From: Spirosoma telluris
GTDB taxonomy: Bacteria; Bacteroidota; Bacteroidia; Cytophagales; Spirosomataceae
Assembly (NCBI GenBank): GCA_003259005.1
Contig: QLII01000001.1
Location: 1,426,001 to 1,490,000, forward strand
Reading direction: 5' to 3'
Length of the DNA: 64,000 nucleotides
Part shown: piece after piece, positions 18,799-28,516 of the stretch
How the letters are laid out: each line of letters opens with the position of its first letter
Numbering within the stretch: position 1 is the stretch's first letter
Made by a program: the position numbers and the translations under genes
The notes under the pieces: model-generated
What the model saw: only the letters and a program-made list of their open reading frames with translations
Told to the model about the DNA's origin: nothing
Databases searched by the model: none

Positions 18799-20217
18799 TT
18801 ATACGACCAATTTCATGTTAACAGGGTCCCAGTGCACGATTTTCTTGCTTAAAAAGCTTTGGTTACAAGAGAGGGCCGGTGCAGCTGCCCGGAATCCGAA
18901 CGTAGCATCTTCCACCACTGGTTTACCCATTCTGATCGAGTCAAAGAAATTAGTGAAGTGGTCTAAATGGTCGCTGTAGCCATCCGGAGCTTTAAAGATG
19001 ATGTCAGCTTTGGTTGGTCTTTTCCGCTGGTCCGTTGTCCATTTGGCATCATAATCCCTCTGCATATCTTCCTGCATACTTTTAGAGAACGTAAACAAAG
19101 AGTCATAACCACCAAATCCTGGGGCCTCGGGCATTAGGCTGTGCTTAACGGTGATGTTGTTACCAATCACATCAATGACCCCTTCCGAACCAACCAACCG
19201 AATCACTTCCTGCCCGCCCGTTCCACTGATGAAGTTTACCTGTAAAGTCAGCTGAAACGCAGCGTGTTCCGGGCTGTCGGGATATTGCATCACGCCCGAC
19301 ATCACATCCGGCAGGTTACGTCCATCTTTCCAATAGCTGAATTGCCCTGTGCTATAAATACTTTTGGGGCCTTTTGAATTGGTTATAAAATGAGAACCAC
19401 TCAGCAGGTGAATAAATAAGTCGCCTGCTACGCCCGTACCCACTTCTTTAAAAGCCCGCCACCAGAAAAACTTTTTGGCATCAAACGGCATTTTGGCCGT
19501 TACACTAATAAATCGTTCCCAATCGGTAGTCATGGCATCCGCATCTTTGGGAATCGTGTATTCCCAGGCCCCGATCGAGCTTTGCCGGTCATAGACGGCA
19601 TTCACCATGTTGAGTTTACCAATCTCGCCCGCTGCCAACAATTCTTTAGCTTTAGCATAGCCAAGACTGCTGACCCGCTGGCTACCTACCTGCAACACCT
19701 TACCCGCCTGTTTAGCGGCAGCTATGACCGGATAGCCCTGGCTAATTTTATAGACCATCGGTTTTTCGCAATACACATGTTTCCCTTTTGCCAGCGCGTC
19801 GAGGGTGATGCGCGAATGCCAGACATCATGCGTGGCGATAATTACCGCGTCGATGTCTTTTCGGTTCAGGAGCTCTTTGTAGTTACGGGTGGTGTACAAA
19901 TCATTACCAAATTTTTCTCTGGCGTTCTCTAATCGACCCGTATATAAATCGCAGATGCCTGCCAATTCAATACCCGGTACTTTAAGGGCTGTAGCCAGGT
20001 CAAAATGGCCCTGCACACCATACCCAATTACCCCTAATCGTATGGTATCATTGGACGAAACCGGTTTTTCATACCGCAGAATGCGTTCTTCGGCTTTTTC
20101 CTGGGCAGCCAGTGACGCCAAAGGTGAAGACGCTGCGACCAGGCTGGTTGCGCCAATTTGCTGCAAAAATCGCCTTCTTGAGGCCGACGGTCGGCTGTTG
20201 CCGTTATCTTTTTTCAT
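18799..20217 (-). CDS. Gfo/Idh/MocA family oxidoreductase with Tat signal
   Basis: 472 residues, intact. The N-terminus SRRRFLQQIGATSLVAASSP is a twin-arginine signal, so the folded NAD(P)-bound enzyme is exported to the periplasm. The Rossmann domain begins RLGVIGYGVQGHFDL (about 61-75). YCEKPM (about 150) is the family's catalytic Lys-containing EKP motif. The C-terminal alpha/beta domain includes WWRAFKEVGTGVAGDLFIH. Such Tat-exported members in Bacteroidota act on sugars or cyclitols (often glycoside 3-oxidation); the substrate here is unknown. Its start lies 25 bp after the stop of the TolB-like gene, so they form an operon facing the NUDIX regulator. Confidence 0.92.
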   Translation of the reverse strand: MKKDNGNSRPSASRRRFLQQIGATSLVAASSPLASLAAQEKAEERILRYEKPVSSNDTIRLGVIGYGVQGHFDLATALKVPGIELAGICDLYTGRLENAREKFGNDLYTTRNYKELLNRKDIDAVIIATHDVWHSRITLDALAKGKHVYCEKPMVYKISQGYPVIAAAKQAGKVLQVGSQRVSSLGYAKAKELLAAGEIGKLNMVNAVYDRQSSIGAWEYTIPKDADAMTTDWERFISVTAKMPFDAKKFFWWRAFKEVGTGVAGDLFIHLLSGSHFITNSKGPKSIYSTGQFSYWKDGRNLPDVMSGVMQYPDSPEHAAFQLTLQVNFISGTGGQEVIRLVGSEGVIDVIGNNITVKHSLMPEAPGFGGYDSLFTFSKSMQEDMQRDYDAKWTTDQRKRPTKADIIFKAPDGYSDHLDHFTNFFDSIRMGKPVVEDATFGFRAAAPALSCNQSFLSKKIVHWDPVNMKLVV

Positions 20218-20242
20218 AAGAACTATAAAGGAGGGTCGAAGG

Positions 20243-21198
20243 CTATTTTACTAGGTAACTCACAAAAGCTATTTTCTGGCTGTTGGGGCTCCACGAAGGC
20301 ACATTAATTGTGCCCTGACCACCATAAAAGACGGGGTGATGTCTTTGATGGCTTTTGTTTTTAAATTCATCAGGCGCAATTTGACGTCTTTGCCAAACAA
20401 ATGGGCTTGCTTTTGATCGGACGTGTAGGCAATATAAACAATCCAGTTGTTGTCAGGTGAGGGATGGGCAAACCAGTTCGAATTATCATCAAAGGTTAAC
20501 TGTTCAGGTTTGGAACCATCAGCTAACATACGCCAAATTTGCATATGTCCGGTACGGTATGAGTTGAAATAAACGTATTTTCCGTCGGGCGAATAATCTG
20601 GGCCATCGTCCAGACCTTCCGTACTGGTCAATCGTTTTTCCGTACCTCCCTCAATCCCAATGGTGTAAATATCAAAATTACCATTACGTTCAGCACAATA
20701 GGCTAACGTTTTGCTATCGGGAGTCCAGCCATGCCAGAAGGAAGGCACCTCGGGGGTGATTCGTTTGGGCTGCCCGCCCGTAATAGGGATCAGGTAGATA
20801 GCGGATTTGTAGGATTTTGTCGATGGATCGTTTCGGTCATTATGACTGACGACCAACCAGTTGTGGTCAGGCGAAATACCGTGATCGTTATTGCATTGGG
20901 TAGCAAATCCTGTATTGAGTTCGGTGATTTTTTTAGACGTCAGATTCAGGGTATAAATTTTACCCTTGCTATTGAGAACCAGGAAATTGTCGGGGTGCCA
21001 GTTCGGTGCTTCAAAATGGGTATTGATAGCCAGAACAGTATCAATCTTGCCGGTTTTGATGTCGAGCGTTTGGATATAACTCGTAGTATCTCGTTTCGAT
21101 TGAGCCAATGAACTCAACGAACAAAGCACACAAAAGGCGACTAGGCCCAGCCAGCTGAAACGAGGCAGAACAACTCGAAATTGAGGGAATTTTTTCAT
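20243..21198 (-). CDS. TolB-like beta-propeller protein, exported (frameshift near C-terminus)
   Basis: About 318 residues with a signal peptide ([17 protein letters not shown]). Repeated PD40/WD40-like beta-propeller blades are visible: [79 protein letters not shown]. In the listed bases the frame ends at 20269 with a nonsense tail. Adding one A to the AAAA run at about 20320 gives [18 protein letters not shown] and a final blade ending in IAFVSYLVK with a stop at 20243, clearly the true end. It probably binds or senses a ligand in the periplasm; it is the first gene of the operon with the oxidoreductase. Confidence 0.85.
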
Positions 21199-21238
21199 AA
21201 AATTTGGTTTGGGATAAGGGCCTATCGAATCGAAAAGT

Positions 21239-21357
21239 CAAAAGTAATCAGTTTATTATTATTATAAAAAAAATATAATAGATTTCATTAATTATATTTT
21301 TCATAGAAATATCAATATTTATAACGTGATTTATTAGGTGTATAAGTTCTACTTTTG
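21239..21357. promoter_or_regulatory. divergent -7 boxes between TolB-like and NUDIX regulator genes
   Basis: TACTTTTG occurs twice in opposite orientation: minus strand 21246-21239 (35-nt leader to the TolB-like start) and plus strand 21350-21357 (leader of about 100 nt to the NUDIX regulator). Both match TAnnTTTG; neither has a clear TTG at -33. The strongly A/T-rich stretch between them would be a sensible place for regulator binding. Confidence 0.5.
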
Positions 21358-21464
21358 CCAGCTGGCTGGAAAATAGGATGCTCCATGTAACCCAATGGTA
21401 ACGGTGTCGTAGCGATCAAGGCGGGACCGTCCGAGGCCCAGTTTAACTTGTAAGCATCAGGAAG

Positions 21465-22190
21465 ATGAAGAAATTTGACGATGACAGGTATATCTCACAC
21501 CTTTCGATTGACTGTGTGATATTTGGCTACAGGGATAAAGAATTGAAGGTGTTGATTTCCAAATTCAAATTTGGGAAGGGCAGTTGGTCGTTACCCGGCG
21601 GCTATATCTTAAAAACAGAAGGAATTGATAAGGCAGCCAGCAGAATATTAAAAGAAAGAACTGGCCTGGAAAATATTTACCTGGAGCAGTTCCGCGTCTT
21701 TGGCGATGAAAACCGTATCGTAAACAGTCGCTATAAAGACACGATAAAATCGGAGTTGACTAAGTTTGATCCCCAACGGTTTGATGCCGACGTGACCGAC
21801 TGGCTAACCAGTCGATTTGTTTGTATTGGGTATTATGCCCTTGTCGATATCAGTAAAGTCAATCCACAAAACGGCGAGTTTGATGAGTATCTCGAATGGC
21901 GAAGTATCAGGGACCTTCCTGAAATGATTCATGATCATAGTGAGATCCTGACGGTTGCGCTCGATGCGCTTCGCCAAAATCTTGATCAGAAATTGATTGG
22001 TTTTAATCTATTGCCTGAAACGTTCACGATGCGGGAGGTCCAGGAACTCTACGAGGCCGTTTATAATAGACCATTTGTGATCACCAATTTTCAAAAGAAA
22101 ATTCTGGATTTGAACGTACTGGAACGCCTTGAAAAGAAATTTACAGGTGCCGCCAACAAAGCACCCTATTTGTATAGGTTTAAAAAGTAG
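21465..22190 (+). CDS. NUDIX-domain transcriptional regulator (NrtR/AraR-like)
   Basis: 241 residues: an N-terminal NUDIX fold (about 10-155) and a C-terminal winged helix (LLPETFTMREVQELYEAVYN, then ITNFQKKILDLNVLE). This is the architecture of NrtR and of the Bacteroides arabinose regulator AraR. The NUDIX box GGYILKTEGIDKAASRILKE keeps the first Gly and Glu, but the REUxEE core reads RILKER, so catalytic acids are missing. A ligand-sensing, non-hydrolytic repressor is therefore likely. It is divergent from the TolB-like/Gfo-Idh operon, which it may control in response to a sugar or ADP-ribose-like ligand. The ligand is inferred from family only. Confidence 0.85.
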   Translation: MKKFDDDRYISHLSIDCVIFGYRDKELKVLISKFKFGKGSWSLPGGYILKTEGIDKAASRILKERTGLENIYLEQFRVFGDENRIVNSRYKDTIKSELTKFDPQRFDADVTDWLTSRFVCIGYYALVDISKVNPQNGEFDEYLEWRSIRDLPEMIHDHSEILTVALDALRQNLDQKLIGFNLLPETFTMREVQELYEAVYNRPFVITNFQKKILDLNVLERLEKKFTGAANKAPYLYRFKK

Positions 22191-22594
22191 AGGGGTCTCG
22201 TAGTCTATCCACTACTTAAGTTTAACAGCAGCAACCCTGCCCACGAGCAAGACGCTCTCCAGGGTCACTGACTTGATAGACTGTAGTGCGTGCCCTAGTA
22301 TTTATTTTCCATCTACCCATTTAAACGTTTACAGTTTCATCTGACCGCTAAGAACGGCATCAGTCTTTCGTCCCATTTTTAGCCCCGTTCACCCCATTTT
22401 TTCATTCTGCTTATACGAAGACGGTATTCTTGCAGCTGGTTATCTATGCTTGGAAGTGAATACGTCGAGCGGAACGAACGATCCATATAGGGCAGCGTCG
22501 CGCGAGGCTGATCTACAGTATCGATGCCATAGGCTCTTCAGAAGATATATAGTACGAAGACCAACATTTGTTAACCTTTTTTATCGACTGGATC
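22191..22594. other. intergenic region upstream of the FtsX-like permease
   Basis: No gene recognised. It contains TTAAACGTTTACAG (22321-22334), also found at 45542-45555. An open frame here (22450-22887) runs into the permease gene and is a shadow. Confidence 0.4.
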
Positions 22595-25047
22595 ATGATC
22601 GGAAGCTACATCAAAACATCGAGACGCAACTTAATGCACAACAAGCTGTTTTCGTTCATCAATATTGTTGGCCTTGCCATCAGTATGTCCGTTGGCTTAC
22701 TGTTGATCGCATTTGTGTTAGACCTTCGTTCATACGACAGGTTCCACACGAATGGGGAAAGGATCTATCGCATCACCAGCGTACTGACGGCAAATCACGA
22801 ACAAAGCGGATCACGGTCTGGCGGCAAGTTTGCAACCACATCCCTGAAGACCGGAAAGCTTATCCGACAGAAAGTGACTGGTATTGACCAATATGCCGGT
22901 GCGGAAGTGACAATTTTGCACAATGACTTTTCGAAGGACGCGAAGGTTGGCTCCACGATTCTTCCGATCAAAGGCTTCTGGGCCGAGCCGTCATTCTTCA
23001 GGGTCTTTACGTTTCCGATGCTGGAGGGTAATCCCGAAACGGCCCTGAAAGATCCTTACTCGATCGTTCTTACCGAGACCGCTGCCCGAAAACTTTTCGG
23101 TAACCAATCTGCGCTTGGTAAGGCAATCAGGTTCGATACACTCGATTACCAGGTGACCGGTGTCATGAAAGATGTTCCCTTCTTTTCGCATATCAGCTTC
23201 GAAGCATTGGTATCGTTGTCTTCGGCCGAGCAGCTCAACAGGAACAACTTCGAAAAATGGGAAAACATGCCGTCGAACTACGTGTACCTCCTGCTGCCTC
23301 CAACTGTCGACATAGGCTCAATCCAGTCGCAGCTCGATGTTCTTGCCAAAGAGGAAAACCGCGTCGAAGAAAACACGAAGATCCACCTTGAGCTTCTACC
23401 TTTATATAAAATCGTGGTCGGTGAGAGTCTCCGTCCCTCCGAGGGGGGCCTGGCTCCGTAGGCCCTCACCTGCCTCCGGTTGTGCTTTGGATACTCGGTG
23501 GGCTGGCCCTGGTTGTGATCTTGTCGGCGTGTTTTAATTATACGAATCTGTCGATGGCACGAGCCATGCGACGCTTTAAGGAAGTAGGGCTTCGCAAAGC
23601 GATCGGTGCCGCAAAGAGCCAGATATGGCAGCAATTTCTGGTCGAAGCCGTCATGATCGCTCTGGCAGCCGTTCTTCTTTCCTACTTCCTCTTTCTAGTC
23701 TTGCGGCCGCAGCTGATCAACCTGGCTCCGGAGATGCAGCGCACGGTGAAGCTCGAACTCAGTCCGTCTACGATCCTAACCTTTATTGTCTTTTCGGTCA
23801 CCGTAGGGGTAGTTGCGGGGTTTATGCCTGCCCTCTTCTTTTCGAAAGTCAGCGCGATCAATGCGCTCAGGAATGTGTCCGTCCGCTCAATGAAAGTATT
23901 CAAACACCTAACACTCAGGCGTGCTCTGGTGGTGATTCAATATACACTCACCCTGATCTTTATAACAACAACCGCGATCGGTTATGTGCAGTATAAAAAC
24001 ATACTTACCTTCGATCTGGGATTCAACACTGAAAATATCCTGAACATTAATACCCAGGGAAACAAACCAGATGTGCTTCTCAAGGAACTGAGCGAGATGC
24101 CCGAAGTAAAGGCGCTATCGCGGTCGTTACTAATCACCAGCGTTGGGAATGCCTGGGGCGGCTATATGAAATTCAACGATTCCCGTGACTCTGCGCTGGT
24201 CCTGACCAACCACGTCGATGAGAACTATCTGGCTCTGCATGAATACAAGCTCGTTGCCGGGGATAATTTCAGGGCACGCCCCACTACAGCCGAAGCCGCC
24301 AGCGAACTGATTGTTAACCAGCAAGTCTTGAAACGATTTAACATAAGCCCCACTAACCCCCAGAAAGCCATCGGGAAAGAAATTACATTCAGTAATTTCC
24401 ATGGAACACGCAGAATGACGATTGTTGGCGTCATGAAAGACTTTCATTATGGCAAAGTCGACAACCTCGTTGGGCCGGTAGCCTTTATGTTCTGGACGCC
24501 CGAAGACAGGACAATCGTCAATGCCAAAATACAGAGCAGGGACATGCCAGCAACCATGGCTAAGATCGAGGCTATATGGAAGAAAATTGATCGTGTTCAT
24601 CCCTTTCAGGCTAAATTCTATGATGAAGCCATAGAAGATGCCTACAGCGAATTTTCCGCCATGATCAAGATCATAGGCTTTCTTTCCTTGCTCGCCATTT
24701 CGATTGCATCAATGGGATTATTCGGCATGGTGGCCTACACGACCGAAACCAGGCTGAAGGAAATCAGCATCCGTAAAGTGATGGGCGCAAGTTCCGGTAA
24801 CCTTATCTACTTATTAAGCCGCGGTTTTCTGGTTCAGCTGTCGCTATCGGCACTCATCGCGCTGCCCGTAACGTACCTGTTTTTCGAAAACGTCGTGCTC
24901 ACCCATTTTCCCTATCACACACCTGTGCAGGTCGCTGAGTTGCTGGTCGGGTTGCTGGCGGTATTGCTGATCGCCTTCATGATGATCGGATCGCAGACAA
25001 TGAAGGCGGCAAAAAGTAATCCGGTAGAAGTGCTGAAGGGCGAATAG
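22595..25047 (+). CDS. MacB/FtsX-type ABC transporter permease (one frameshift)
   Basis: About 815 residues of the Bacteroidota type with two MacB_PCD periplasmic domains and two FtsX membrane domains. The start at 22595 gives MIGSYIKTSRRNLMHNKLFS, the family's usual opening, followed by helix INIVGLAISMSVGLLLIAFV. The first FtsX unit is LALVVILSACFNYTNLSMAR ... RFKEVGLRKAIGAAKSQI; the second ends with FFENVVLTHFPYHTPVQVA and KSNPVEVLKGE. The frame breaks between 23440 and 23480 (IVVGESL ... GPHLPPVVLWILGG), with G6 and CC/TT runs there. No ATP-binding subunit is adjacent; such permeases in this group commonly work with one encoded elsewhere and export antimicrobials or lipoprotein-type substrates. 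Confidence 0.88.
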
Positions 25048-25101
25048 GGGCGGAGAACCAATTAAATCGCTTAATATATGTAACTAGCTTTGCTACCTAT
25101 C

Positions 25102-25136
25102 AAAAACCCCAAAATCCAACTGATTTCGGGGTTTTT
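25102..25136. terminator. terminator between permease and tmRNA
   Basis: AAAAACCCC (25102-25110) pairs with GGGGTTTTT (25128-25136) with T6 on the plus side and A-rich DNA on the other. It sits 55 bp after the permease stop and 12 bp beyond the tmRNA 3' end, serving both convergent transcripts. Confidence 0.85.
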
Positions 25137-25147
25137 TGCTGATTTTG

Positions 25148-25518
25148 TGGAGACGGAGGGATTTGAACCCTCGTCCAGTCAAGGAAACCAACGCGCTTTC
25201 TACATGCTTAGGTATACTTGGGATTGTCGGGAATCGGCCCGGTGTATACCAGACCAAGCTTCATCCGTAGGTGCCTGTGTCTCACTCGGCCGTTAACACC
25301 ATAAACCGAGCCAGCGCTGCGAGTCGATGCCTCCTGATCCAGCCAGCAGCACGTAGGCCGGGGAGACAATGGCTATTGCTTAATCCTCCGGATTAGGCAG
25401 CCATGGCGTAGTTATATTCGCCAGTTATTGTTTTGACGATTTGTTTGGGCGGGAAATACCGTCAACTCCCGGCATGCTTACACGCGACCTCAGCAAGCTG
25501 TCAATTCCAGTCGCCCCC
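25148..25518 (-). ncRNA. ssrA: transfer-messenger RNA
   Basis: 371 nt on the minus strand. The 5' end GGGGGCGA (25518-25511) pairs with the 3' CGTCTCC just before the discriminator A at 25148, a 7-bp acceptor stem with two G-U pairs; CCA is not encoded. The T-arm GAGGGTTCAAATCCCTC is at about 25175-25155. The tag reading frame (25422-25393) encodes GEYNYAMAA then TAA, followed by the CCGGAGGATT hairpin. As I recall it, the Cytophaga tag is GEESYAMAA, closely similar. It rescues stalled ribosomes with SmpB, which is not in this window. Confidence 0.95.
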
Positions 25519-25744
25519 ATATTGACCACATCACAAGCACAACCCGTTTGACCTAGCTCTGTTATCATGTGTGTTTGGGTTAACCCGCTGCTGGCAGATT
25601 TAGTTCAACGATACGGGCATTTGCTAAGTTTTCATAAAAATAGATAGCCGTAATTACATTATTTCAGGAACTTCAGCTAACTTAATCCATATATAGCAGT
25701 TATGTCGCAGTAGACCCCTGTTTATCAATTTTGTGGTTGGCAAG

Positions 25745-26386
25745 ATGACTATCACTCCTTTTGAAACGAACCTCTATCAGCATCTGGCCCCGTTTTTTGC
25801 GGAGCATGAATTTGCCTTGCTGCCCGAAAAAAAACAGTTTCGGCGAATCAATATCAACGGGTTTCAGAACATCATTCTATCATCGGTGTTTTGTGTCGAT
25901 GATACCGTGCTAGACGTCAATTTTGGGGGTCGGAATGAGCAGATCGAACAAATTGCTCAGCAATTCCTGAATAATCAGCCCGACTATCGGCTCGACGCCA
26001 ATACGTTTTTGCTCCCTATTAGTCGATTTAGCGGTTTTCAGTACCCACGCTACAAGATTCATTCGGGCGATTCCCTGGTTGATGTTTGTGAGAAAATTGA
26101 GTTGTTTTTCATTAGCCAGGGATTCAATTTTCTGGAGACAGCCTCCAGCCTGCCTACCCTCGATCAGCTTCTCAATGAGCAACCGAACCAACCCTGTCAG
26201 TACATGTACAATCAAACGCATCGCTGTTATAAAGGACTTATTGCGGCCCGGCTAAATCATAATCCGTACTTCGATGGCCTAGTAGATAGCTACCGTCATT
26301 TACTGATTCGCCTGACGCAAAACCCCTATGAGCAACTACATTTCGAACGGTTGATAGCCTATCTGCAACATTACTCCGCGAATTGA
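25745..26386 (+). CDS. hypothetical protein, 213 residues
   Basis: I choose the ATG at 25745 (MTITPFETNLYQHLAPFFAE); a GTG at 25733 is possible. Not recognised. There is no signal or membrane segment; the composition is that of a soluble alpha/beta protein with LDVNFGGRNEQIEQIAQQFL and a helical C-terminal third ending LIAYLQHYSAN. It stands alone between the tmRNA and a GATTCT-word hairpin (26396-26485). The gap 25519-25744 must hold the divergent tmRNA promoter, but I cannot point to it. Confidence 0.6.
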   Translation: MTITPFETNLYQHLAPFFAEHEFALLPEKKQFRRININGFQNIILSSVFCVDDTVLDVNFGGRNEQIEQIAQQFLNNQPDYRLDANTFLLPISRFSGFQYPRYKIHSGDSLVDVCEKIELFFISQGFNFLETASSLPTLDQLLNEQPNQPCQYMYNQTHRCYKGLIAARLNHNPYFDGLVDSYRHLLIRLTQNPYEQLHFERLIAYLQHYSAN

Positions 26387-26395
26387 GTAGGAAAC

Positions 26396-26485
26396 GATTC
26401 TGTTTGATTCTGTGGATTCTGTTTGATTCTAAGAATCTACAGAATCCATTAGAATCCACAGAATCAATCAGAATCCACAGAATCA
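26396..26485. repeat. hairpin built of GATTCTG/CAGAATC words
   Basis: The left arm repeats GATTCTGTTTGATTCTGTGG and the right arm returns AGAATCCACAGAATC and similar, turning at TCTAAGA (26427-26433). The arms are tandem 7-11-base words, so the hairpin can pair in several registers. It starts 10 bp after a plus-strand stop and ends 24 bp before the minus-strand hydrolase stop, a convergent intergenic space. The same GATTCT/AGAATC word builds the MITE-like elements. Confidence 0.8.
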
Positions 26486-26508
26486 ATAAATATCCCCTCT
26501 TATCCCCT

Positions 26509-27476
26509 CTATTTCTTCACAAATTGGGCGATGGTTTCGGCCAGGCCGGGCGTAAGGGGTAAACTGGGATTGGTGTAGGTTTTCATATTTTCGGCACGGT
26601 CGGCGGGGGCATTTTTAAGGATGTGGTTCATCTGATCAATCAACACCAGCCTGGCATCTGGTCGGGCGATTTTCAGTAACTCCGCTTCGCTGGTCGCTAC
26701 CTGAATATCGTGCTTACCATTGATCAATAATACCTGCCCCTTAACGTGTTTAATCTCGACTGCGGGTCATATTTCATCCAGGAAATCATGCCGGGTTGCT
26801 TTTTAGCACTAAACAACGACAGCAAGAACGGATTTACGCGCTGTACCGTATGGCCTGCCTTCAGCGAATCAAGAATACCATTGGCTACCGAACGGAGCGT
26901 ATCGGGTAGAGCCGCCCGAAACTGCTCTTTTAGTACGTCGGCGATGTTTCTGCCCGCTCCCGCAATGGAAATGTATTTACTAACTTTTGTCTGCTCAGCA
27001 GCCAGCATCCCTACCAGCGAACCCTCTGAATGACCCGCTACAATAACTTGAGAAAATCGCCTGTCGGCCTGTAACTGCCGGATAAACTCAACGGCATCGG
27101 CTACATATTGATCAAACCTGAATTCCTCTGACTTAAGTGCAGTAGCAGCCGCAGTCAGGTTCGTGCCTGACCCCCGCTTATCATATCGGGCAACGGCAAT
27201 TCCTTTAGCAACCAGGCTATCAGTCAACATCTTGAAGGCATTTGTTTTCAAACCATATCCGCTATTGCAGTCGCGATCTGTTGGGCCCGAGCCAGCAATC
27301 AGTAACACAACTGGCATGGTTTTTTTAGTCGTGTTCGGTAAGGTTAGCGTACCATCGAGCGTCAGGTCAGCGCCAGCAGGAACAGTGATTTTGTAATGTA
27401 TGGGCTCCTCAGTTTGAGCCAGCGTAATCCGGCTCGTGTACAGCAAAAAAAATATAGAGGCAAGAAGATGGTTCAT
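26509..27476 (-). CDS. exported alpha/beta hydrolase (one frameshift)
   Basis: About 320 residues. The start at 27476 (MNHLLASIFFLLYTSRITLA) gives a signal peptide; the longer frame to 27572 overlaps the sdpI-like gene. The hydrolase core has LLIAGSGPTDRDCN (oxyanion region), VARYDKRGSG, the nucleophile elbow VAGHSEGSLVG and the acid/His region VLLINGKHDIQV ... LVLIDQMNHIL. The two halves meet at about 26740-26760, where one missing base separates MKYDPQS from QVLLINGKHD. It follows the SdpI-like gene and is probably the last gene of that operon. An esterase or peptidase role is possible; the substrate is unknown. Confidence 0.83.
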
Positions 27477-27519
27477 AATTGGTAGCGTTTTATTGAACGA
27501 AAGGGTCTGGTAATGAGGA

Positions 27520-28182
27520 TTAGTTAAGCTGGTGCGCTTTTTCCTGCCGGTAATAAATGTAGGAGTAGACAACGGGGATGAGTACGGTAAGAGCAGTTAC
27601 AGTCATAAAAACGCCCACCTTATACGTCAGAGGTACAATCAATGCCAATAGGGCACTCAGCAACCCGCCTGCGACCATAAGCCGACCACCCAGTCGATGT
27701 GTTTTGCGCCAGACAACTTCATTTTCTAACGTCCAGGGTGTGCGGATGCCAACAAACCAATTGGGCTTTACGGTCGTGATGTAATTGCCCATGCCGGCTA
27801 ACAACAGTCCGATAAGTGCCAGCAACATGCCCACTGACAGTTTACCCTCTGCCCGATGCGCAGCCATGTAGAATAACCAGCCCATAATTGCAGCAAACAG
27901 GAGGGTAACCGCAAAGCGTAGTTTCTGATAATTCGCACTTTGTAGTTGGCCTCTCGGGTCGATTTTGGGCAGGAACCGGAGAGTCAGGTAGAGAATGACC
28001 GACAGACTAACAAATAGTAAAGCGGCTGTTTCTTTCCGCTGCCAGTCGTTTGGATTGCCTTCTAAATCAAAATGGATGGCAATTTCGGCAGGTAATTGAT
28101 TCCAGATGAAAGCCAGGTAGACCAGCGGGGACAGCATGACTGCAATCATCAGGAGTTCGGTAAACGTGGAATTTGTTTTCAT
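27520..28182 (-). CDS. SdpI-family membrane protein (DUF1648 + SdpI)
   Basis: 220 residues, six hydrophobic segments. The N-terminal DUF1648 part reads PAEIAIHFDLEGNPNDWQRK; the SdpI part contains NWFVGIRTPWTLENEVVWRK and THRLGGRLMVAGGLL, the family's hallmark. In Bacillus SdpI is the immunity protein against SdpC toxin and sequesters the repressor SdpR. No SdpC-like toxin gene is in this window, so here it may serve self-protection or envelope-stress sensing. It is preceded by an ArsR/SdpR-like repressor 19 bp upstream (operon). Confidence 0.92.
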   Translation of the reverse strand: MKTNSTFTELLMIAVMLSPLVYLAFIWNQLPAEIAIHFDLEGNPNDWQRKETAALLFVSLSVILYLTLRFLPKIDPRGQLQSANYQKLRFAVTLLFAAIMGWLFYMAAHRAEGKLSVGMLLALIGLLLAGMGNYITTVKPNWFVGIRTPWTLENEVVWRKTHRLGGRLMVAGGLLSALLALIVPLTYKVGVFMTVTALTVLIPVVYSYIYYRQEKAHQLN

Positions 28183-28201
28183 GGTTGATAAATTAATGTG
28201 G

Positions 28202-28498
28202 TTAATGAGTTTGGTCAGGCGTTTTTGCGGAGGTTGGCGTGTCGGTTTTCTGAAAACTCATCAACCAGACCAGCAGATCATCGAGCACCGTTGTGTTCAG
28301 GGCGTAGTTAATAAACTGCCCCTGTTTGGTAGCCTCAACCAGGCCAGCCTGCCGGAGCAAGTCGAGATGGTGCGAAATACTGGGCTTCGTCATATCGAAC
28401 CGCTCGGCAATCTCGCCAGCGTTCAGGTCGCCCCCGCGCAACAGGTCCAGTATCTGCCGACGGGTAGGATCGTTTAGAGCTTTAAAGAGGTTATTCAT
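28202..28498 (-). CDS. ArsR-family repressor, SdpR-like
   Basis: 98 residues with one winged helix: LFKALNDPTRRQILDLLRGG, recognition helix TKPSISHHLDLLRQAGLV, wing EATKQGQFINYALN. It has no Cys or His metal site in the usual positions, which fits SdpR-type rather than metal-sensing ArsR proteins. It is the first gene of an operon with the SdpI-like protein. Two palindromic sites lie just upstream of its start, so autorepression is likely, relieved by the membrane partner as in Bacillus (inferred from the family). Confidence 0.92.
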   Translation of the reverse strand: MNNLFKALNDPTRRQILDLLRGGDLNAGEIAERFDMTKPSISHHLDLLRQAGLVEATKQGQFINYALNTTVLDDLLVWLMSFQKTDTPTSAKTPDQTH

Positions 28499-28516
28499 TC
28501 GCTTATCTTTAAATGA

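Noticed and set aside
25150..25180. A separate tRNA gene suggested by GAGGGTTCAAATCCCTC
   Set aside because: No D-arm or anticodon arm lies nearby; the T-arm belongs to the tmRNA whose 5' half is at 25518.
26238..26486. Minus-strand ORF encoding NRIHRIKQN-type sequence
   Set aside because: It is produced by the GATTCT/AGAATC word-hairpin and the end of a plus-strand gene; composition is repeat-derived.
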